DNA of 8,280 bases from Rhodocyclaceae bacterium (GTDB lineage: Bacteria; Pseudomonadota; Gammaproteobacteria; Burkholderiales; Rhodocyclaceae), in contig PNJM01000109.1 of assembly GCA_013821865.1 (NCBI GenBank), forward strand, positions 1 through 8,280, written 5' to 3'. Numbering within the stretch: the stretch's first letter is position 1; every line of letters starts with the position of its first letter. A model generated the notes under the pieces. That model ran no database searches and had not been told where the DNA came from. It saw nothing but the letters and a program-made list of their open reading frames with translations. Positions 5,710 to 8,280 of this stretch are shown one piece after another. The position numbers were made by a program, and so were the translations under genes.

Positions 5710-6063
5710 ATGAAGCGATGCGGCCTGGCGCTCCTGGCGCTTTTTGCTACCGGGGCAGAGGCTCAGCCAGTTAGCGAAGTTGTCCTTGGTGTGGGCAAGG
5801 ATGAATGCGTCTCTGTAATAAAGAACGCTGAGAACGAACTTTACGAAGTTGCTGCAATATCGTGGTTCGGCGGATATTTGTCTTCGTCCAACATTTCGCT
5901 GATGGCCGTGCGAAAGCGCCGATACGAAATCAAATCCTTGAATAGCCGCCTAGCGGTTTGGGGGCCGCTCATATCCCACTGCAAGACGAATCCTGGCGAG
6001 AGACTTATAGACGGGGCTGATGCCTTGATTAGGTCGCTGCCAACATCGCCTTATGCCCCATGA
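5710..6063 (+). CDS. Small secreted protein, GYLS-type, HdeA-like resemblance
   Basis: This encodes 117 residues. The N-terminus MKRCGLALLALFATGAEA is a clear signal peptide with likely cleavage after AEA. The mature part has two Cys (C33 and C91) that could form a disulfide, a WFGGYLSSSN segment (about 52-61), and a C-terminal helix (WGPLISHCKTNPGERLIDG). The W..GYLS...N pattern with a later Cys resembles small periplasmic proteins of an HdeA-like type seen in many Proteobacteria; function is not established. I chose the ATG at 5710 because GGAAGG lies six bases upstream and it leaves a typical signal peptide. An in-frame ATG at 5668 would add 14 residues. Base composition is visibly less GC-rich than its neighbours, and it is the only + strand gene in the middle of the window. 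Its 3' end overlaps the convergent RHH gene by 13 bases. Confidence 0.7.
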   Translation: MKRCGLALLALFATGAEAQPVSEVVLGVGKDECVSVIKNAENELYEVAAISWFGGYLSSSNISLMAVRKRRYEIKSLNSRLAVWGPLISHCKTNPGERLIDGADALIRSLPTSPYAP

Positions 6064-6320
6064 CGCCGCAGGAGGTCGCGCAAGGCGTCCTCGACAAGCG
6101 CCTGCACCGTTGTGTCCTGGTCAAGGGCAACACGCCTCAGCGCCTTCCGCTCGGCCGGCGTCATCCGAACCAATACCTGCACGCGGCTATCCCGCTCCTT
6201 ACGGACCGGAGCACCCTGCGCTTCCGGATCGAGGCCCGCCGGCGCAAGCGGCGCGGCGTTGGGTTTCGTGGCGAGCAAGCCGGTTAGGCCGGTTAGCTTT
6301 TGGCGCGGTTTCGTTGCCAT
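6051..6320 (-). CDS. Small RHH protein, probable ParA partner
   Basis: This encodes 89 residues. The first 42 residues are flexible and basic (MATKPRQKLTGLTGLLATKP and an Ala/Pro segment). Residues about 43-86 fit an RHH domain: strand SRVQVLVRMT, helix PAERKALRRVALDQ, then DTTVQALVEDALRDLLRRH. I chose the ATG at 6320, four bases after the parA-like stop, with GGAAAGG about nine bases upstream. An in-frame ATG at 6401 would lie inside the ParA gene. In small partition cassettes the gene next to ParA often encodes an RHH centromere-binding protein that also represses the operon. The basic N-terminal tail would be the part that stimulates ParA, as in ParG/Omega-type partners; that is inferred. 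Confidence 0.75.
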   Translation of the reverse strand: MATKPRQKLTGLTGLLATKPNAAPLAPAGLDPEAQGAPVRKERDSRVQVLVRMTPAERKALRRVALDQDTTVQALVEDALRDLLRRHGA

Positions 6321-6324
6321 GGAT

Positions 6325-6963
6325 CTAGGCCTTTCCGATGCTGGTCTGAATTTCCGTCCAGAGCGCCGCAATCTCGGCCGCCGCTCGGCCGGCGGGCTCA
6401 TATTCGCTCACGGTCGATCCGCCGATGATGGCGTGAGACAGTGCGACGCGCTGACTGATGACAGAGGCGGCGACGGTCGCGCCCATGCTGGCCAGAGCCT
6501 CGCGCGCTTCCGCAACGATCGAGGGCTCGGCCGCGCCGATCCGAGGGGGCGCATGGTTGATGACGGTTAGCGCCGGCTTGGCGGTCGCGGCGGCCATCTC
6601 GATCGTTGAGGCGCAGGCGGCCAGGTCGAACGGGCCGGGCCGCGTCGGAATCACGATGAGGTCGGAAACCCGCATTGCGGCGAGGATGCTGTTTTCGGCA
6701 TGGGGCGGGGTGTCGATAATGCAGGCGTGAACGCCCTCGCGCCTGGCCGCCTCGATTATCTTGCCGAGGTCGCGCCCCTCGCATTCCACAAGATGCGGCG
6801 TCTCGGCCTCCCGCAGCCGCCACCACCACGCAAGAGAGCGCTGCGGGTCGGTGTCGAGTAGCAGCACAGGCCGCCCCTCCCCTGCCGCCAAAACGCTTAG
6901 ATGCGTGGCCAGGGTCGTCTTGCCCGATCCGCCCTTGCGAGCCGCGATGGTGATGACTTGCAT
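6325..6963 (-). CDS. parA: ParA-family partition ATPase
   Basis: This encodes 212 residues, the length of short, stand-alone ParA proteins without an N-terminal HTH. A deviant Walker A motif lies at residues 10-17 (KGGSGKTT) with the ParA-specific first Lys. The A' motif is LLLDTDPQ (D37) and Walker B is CIIDTPP (D84). The segment VIPTRPGPFDLAA is typical of the family. ParA proteins use ATP-dependent DNA binding to move or position plasmids and some prophages or islands. The ATG at 6963 has AAGG about 11 bases upstream. The gene is followed after four bases by the RHH partner and is divergent from the serine recombinase across a 213-base gap. The family call is secure. Whether it segregates a free plasmid form or helps stabilise an integrated element is inference. 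Confidence 0.9.
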   Translation of the reverse strand: MQVITIAARKGGSGKTTLATHLSVLAAGEGRPVLLLDTDPQRSLAWWWRLREAETPHLVECEGRDLGKIIEAARREGVHACIIDTPPHAENSILAAMRVSDLIVIPTRPGPFDLAACASTIEMAAATAKPALTVINHAPPRIGAAEPSIVAEAREALASMGATVAASVISQRVALSHAIIGGSTVSEYEPAGRAAAEIAALWTEIQTSIGKA

Positions 6964-7007
6964 ATGAGCCGCCTTGTGGTCGTGCTGGCGAGCCTAATGG
7001 CCATCTG

Positions 7008-7036
7008 GTTAACGCCTTGCCAAGCGGGCTCGTCAA
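7008..7036 (-). promoter_or_regulatory. Possible promoter of the parA-RHH pair
   Basis: On the - strand, TTGACG (7031-7036) is followed after 17 bases by GTTAAC (7008-7013), a good -35 with a poor -10. Transcription would begin about 40 bases before the ATG at 6963. The -10 match is only three of six, so the call is tentative. Confidence 0.35.
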
Positions 7037-7085
7037 CGGGACGGCTCTGGAGCGTGCCGACCTGCTATCAAGCCGTCTCGCCGCC

Positions 7086-7123
7086 TTGACATCAGAGGGG
7101 CATTTATAGATATTCGGATAAAT
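7086..7123 (+). promoter_or_regulatory. Recombinase promoter with overlapping inverted repeat
   Basis: TTGACA (7086-7091) is a perfect -35 and GATATT (7109-7114) lies 17 bases downstream as a -10. An inverted repeat ATTTAT-N10-ATAAAT (7102-7107 and 7118-7123) is centred on the -10, as expected for a repressor site. Transcription would start near 7121, giving a leader of about 55 bases before the ATG at 7177. The surrounding sequence is much richer in A+T than the rest of the window. Confidence 0.55.
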
Positions 7124-7176
7124 TCATAAACGCGCTTTTCTTTCCTATCTCCTATTACCTCTTAGAGGGCTCCCCG

Positions 7177-8022
7177 ATGGTCGGATCAAAGCGCGTCACG
7201 CGGTTGAAGCGGAAGGCCAGTGTGGTCGCCAGCGAGCGCGCCGTGGTCGTCAACAAGGCCGTGGGTTATGTCCGCGTCTCGTCATCGGAACAGGCGCAGC
7301 ATGGTTTCGGCCTCATGACGCAAGAGGCGGCAATCCGCGCCTTCGCAGAAAGCCAGGGCTATGAGCTGGTCGAGGTCGTCACCGACGCCGCCGTGAGCGG
7401 GGCAACGCGGCCGGCCGAGCGTGCTGGATTCGGGCGCGTGGTCGAGCTGGCCGAGGCCGGGGCATTCTCTGTCTTGCTGGTCTGGAAATTCGACCGCCTG
7501 GCGCGCCAGATTGTCTATGCCGTGACGGCGGCCAATGAACTGCAGGAGCGCCATGGCGTGCAGCTCCGCAGCGTGACAGAGCCGATCGACACGGCGACGC
7601 CCATGGGCCGAACCGTCTTCGCCATCCTAGCCGGCATGGCCGAGCAAGAGCGCCAGGTCATCACAGAGCGCACATTCCTTGGCCGGCGCGAAAAGGCGAC
7701 GCGGGGCGGCTATGCCTGCGGGGCCGTGCCGCTCGGCTATGTCGCGGATCGGGAGGGCGGGCTTGCGCCTGATGCCGAGAGCGCGGCGACGGTGCGACGG
7801 ATTTTCGCCCTGCGAAAGGATGGAGCGACGCTCCAGAGCATCGCCAGCGCCTTGAACGGCGAGGGCGTCCCAACGTCGCGCGGCGGCAAATGGTGGCCTG
7901 CAACGGTGCGCTACATTGTGGATAATCCCAAATATCGGGGGGAAAGCGAATATCTGTTCCGTTGGAATGGCGACGAAAGACACGTCCAGCGGGCCGGCAC
8001 GCATGCTGCACTGGTGCCTTGA
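7177..8022 (+). CDS. Serine recombinase (resolvase plus recombinase domains)
   Basis: This encodes 281 residues. After a basic 28-residue leader, the resolvase catalytic domain runs from about 29 to 165. It has VGYVRVSSSEQ with the expected nucleophile S35 and Arg33, then LLVWKFDRLAR (D106, R107, R110), and the long helix FAILAGMAEQERQVITERT. Residues about 178-255 carry the recombinase domain (CGAVPLGYV, then LQSIASALNGEGVPTSRGGKWW and VRYIVDNPKYRG). There is no zinc ribbon or coiled-coil C-terminus, so it is far shorter than phiC31-type integrases. It belongs with short serine recombinases of mobile elements that integrate, excise or invert DNA. GAGGG seven bases before the ATG supports this start. 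The stop shares a base with the next gene (TGATG). An intact catalytic set suggests activity, but target sites are not visible. Confidence 0.88.
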   Translation: MVGSKRVTRLKRKASVVASERAVVVNKAVGYVRVSSSEQAQHGFGLMTQEAAIRAFAESQGYELVEVVTDAAVSGATRPAERAGFGRVVELAEAGAFSVLLVWKFDRLARQIVYAVTAANELQERHGVQLRSVTEPIDTATPMGRTVFAILAGMAEQERQVITERTFLGRREKATRGGYACGAVPLGYVADREGGLAPDAESAATVRRIFALRKDGATLQSIASALNGEGVPTSRGGKWWPATVRYIVDNPKYRGESEYLFRWNGDERHVQRAGTHAALVP

Positions 8023-8280
8023 TGCCACAATGGTTGGAGGTCATCAGTGCTCTAGCGGTATGCGCATGGTGGTGGATTTCGCTGCTTCGCTCCGAGGGAG
8101 CCGTTGGAGCCTTCCTGTTCGCGACAGGCTATATTTTACCTGTTGTCTTCCTAATCGTGGCGATTTTTTATGACCGTGCAGCCCTGCCCAGCGTCTTCTA
8201 TATGTACTTGGCTGCTTCTGCCGTAGTCGCAATCTGGCTAGGGAGGGGCAAGGATCCATGGAGCGTTTCGGAAATACTCT
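8022..8280 (+). CDS. Membrane protein coupled to the recombinase (C-terminus missing)
   Basis: An ATG at 8022 overlaps the recombinase stop by one base (TGATG). The frame stays open to the right edge, giving 86 complete codons. The product is strongly hydrophobic, with about three membrane segments: around residues 7-23 (VISALAVCAWWWISLL), 31-50 (AFLFATGYILPVVFLIVAIF) and 60-76 (YMYLAASAVVAIWL). A charged stretch with GRGKDPWS follows. No own Shine-Dalgarno is seen, so translation probably depends on the recombinase. I do not recognise the family. Base use is less GC-rich than that of the recombinase. An unrelated cargo gene, or a phage lysogenic-conversion or immunity protein, is possible. 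Confidence 0.6.
   Translation, partial: MPQWLEVISALAVCAWWWISLLRSEGAVGAFLFATGYILPVVFLIVAIFYDRAALPSVFYMYLAASAVVAIWLGRGKDPWSVSEIL

Noticed and set aside
6970..7088. Three copies of CGCCTTG between parA and the recombinase as centromere repeats
   Set aside because: The heptamer also occurs several times inside coding regions elsewhere in the window, and the spacing here (43 and 69 bases) is irregular.
1..8280. CRISPR array, insertion-sequence ends or tRNA attachment site
   Set aside because: No regularly spaced repeats, no terminal inverted repeats around a transposase, and no tRNA-like sequence were seen.

Overview
The window is GC-rich, densely packed, coding-type DNA. Its protein families suggest an alphaproteobacterium, probably Hyphomicrobiales (Rhizobiales). 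That placement rests on family resemblance recalled from memory: a short ParA with a small ribbon-helix-helix (RHH) partner, a PC4-like protein with a winged-helix partner, an HTH protein carrying a proline/arginine-rich linker, and small RHH proteins ahead of phage genes. No rRNA, tRNA or housekeeping gene is visible, so this is accessory DNA: a prophage, a phage-plasmid or a related mobile island.

Layout from right to left, which is the direction most genes are transcribed. At 7177-8022 (+) lies a serine recombinase. It is followed, with a one-base stop/start overlap, by a membrane protein that runs off the right edge (8022 onward). Divergent from it is a two-gene partition-type module: ParA (6325-6963, -) and a small RHH protein (6051-6320, -). 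At 5710-6063 (+) is a small secreted protein of lower GC content, inserted against the prevailing direction like a phage moron, with a strong + strand terminator hairpin upstream of it (5558-5600). At 4656-5390 (-) is an HTH protein that could be a replication or regulatory protein.

The stretch 4276-4655 holds no convincing gene but has several inverted and direct repeats. Next comes a tight operon (4275 down to 3391, -) of three small nucleic-acid-binding proteins: a MerR/excisionase-like HTH, a PC4/p15-like protein and a winged-helix protein. It ends near a perfect 11-bp hairpin (3357-3384). After it come an uncharacterised helical protein with a basic, possibly RHH-like C-terminus (2440-3330, -) and then a translationally coupled late cluster: an RHH protein, a 94-residue helical protein, a phage DNA-ejection/internal virion-like protein, and a phage tail lysozyme-domain protein that runs off the left edge.

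Overall reading: an integrated or plasmid-like phage element. The recombinase and ParA/RHH would handle integration or maintenance, the small DNA-binding proteins would control expression, and the leftmost genes encode cell-envelope penetration and DNA-ejection components. The unusual point is that ejection and lysozyme genes follow directly after regulators, with no terminase, portal, capsid or tail-tube genes between them in this window. Function assignments come from reading motifs, not from database searches.
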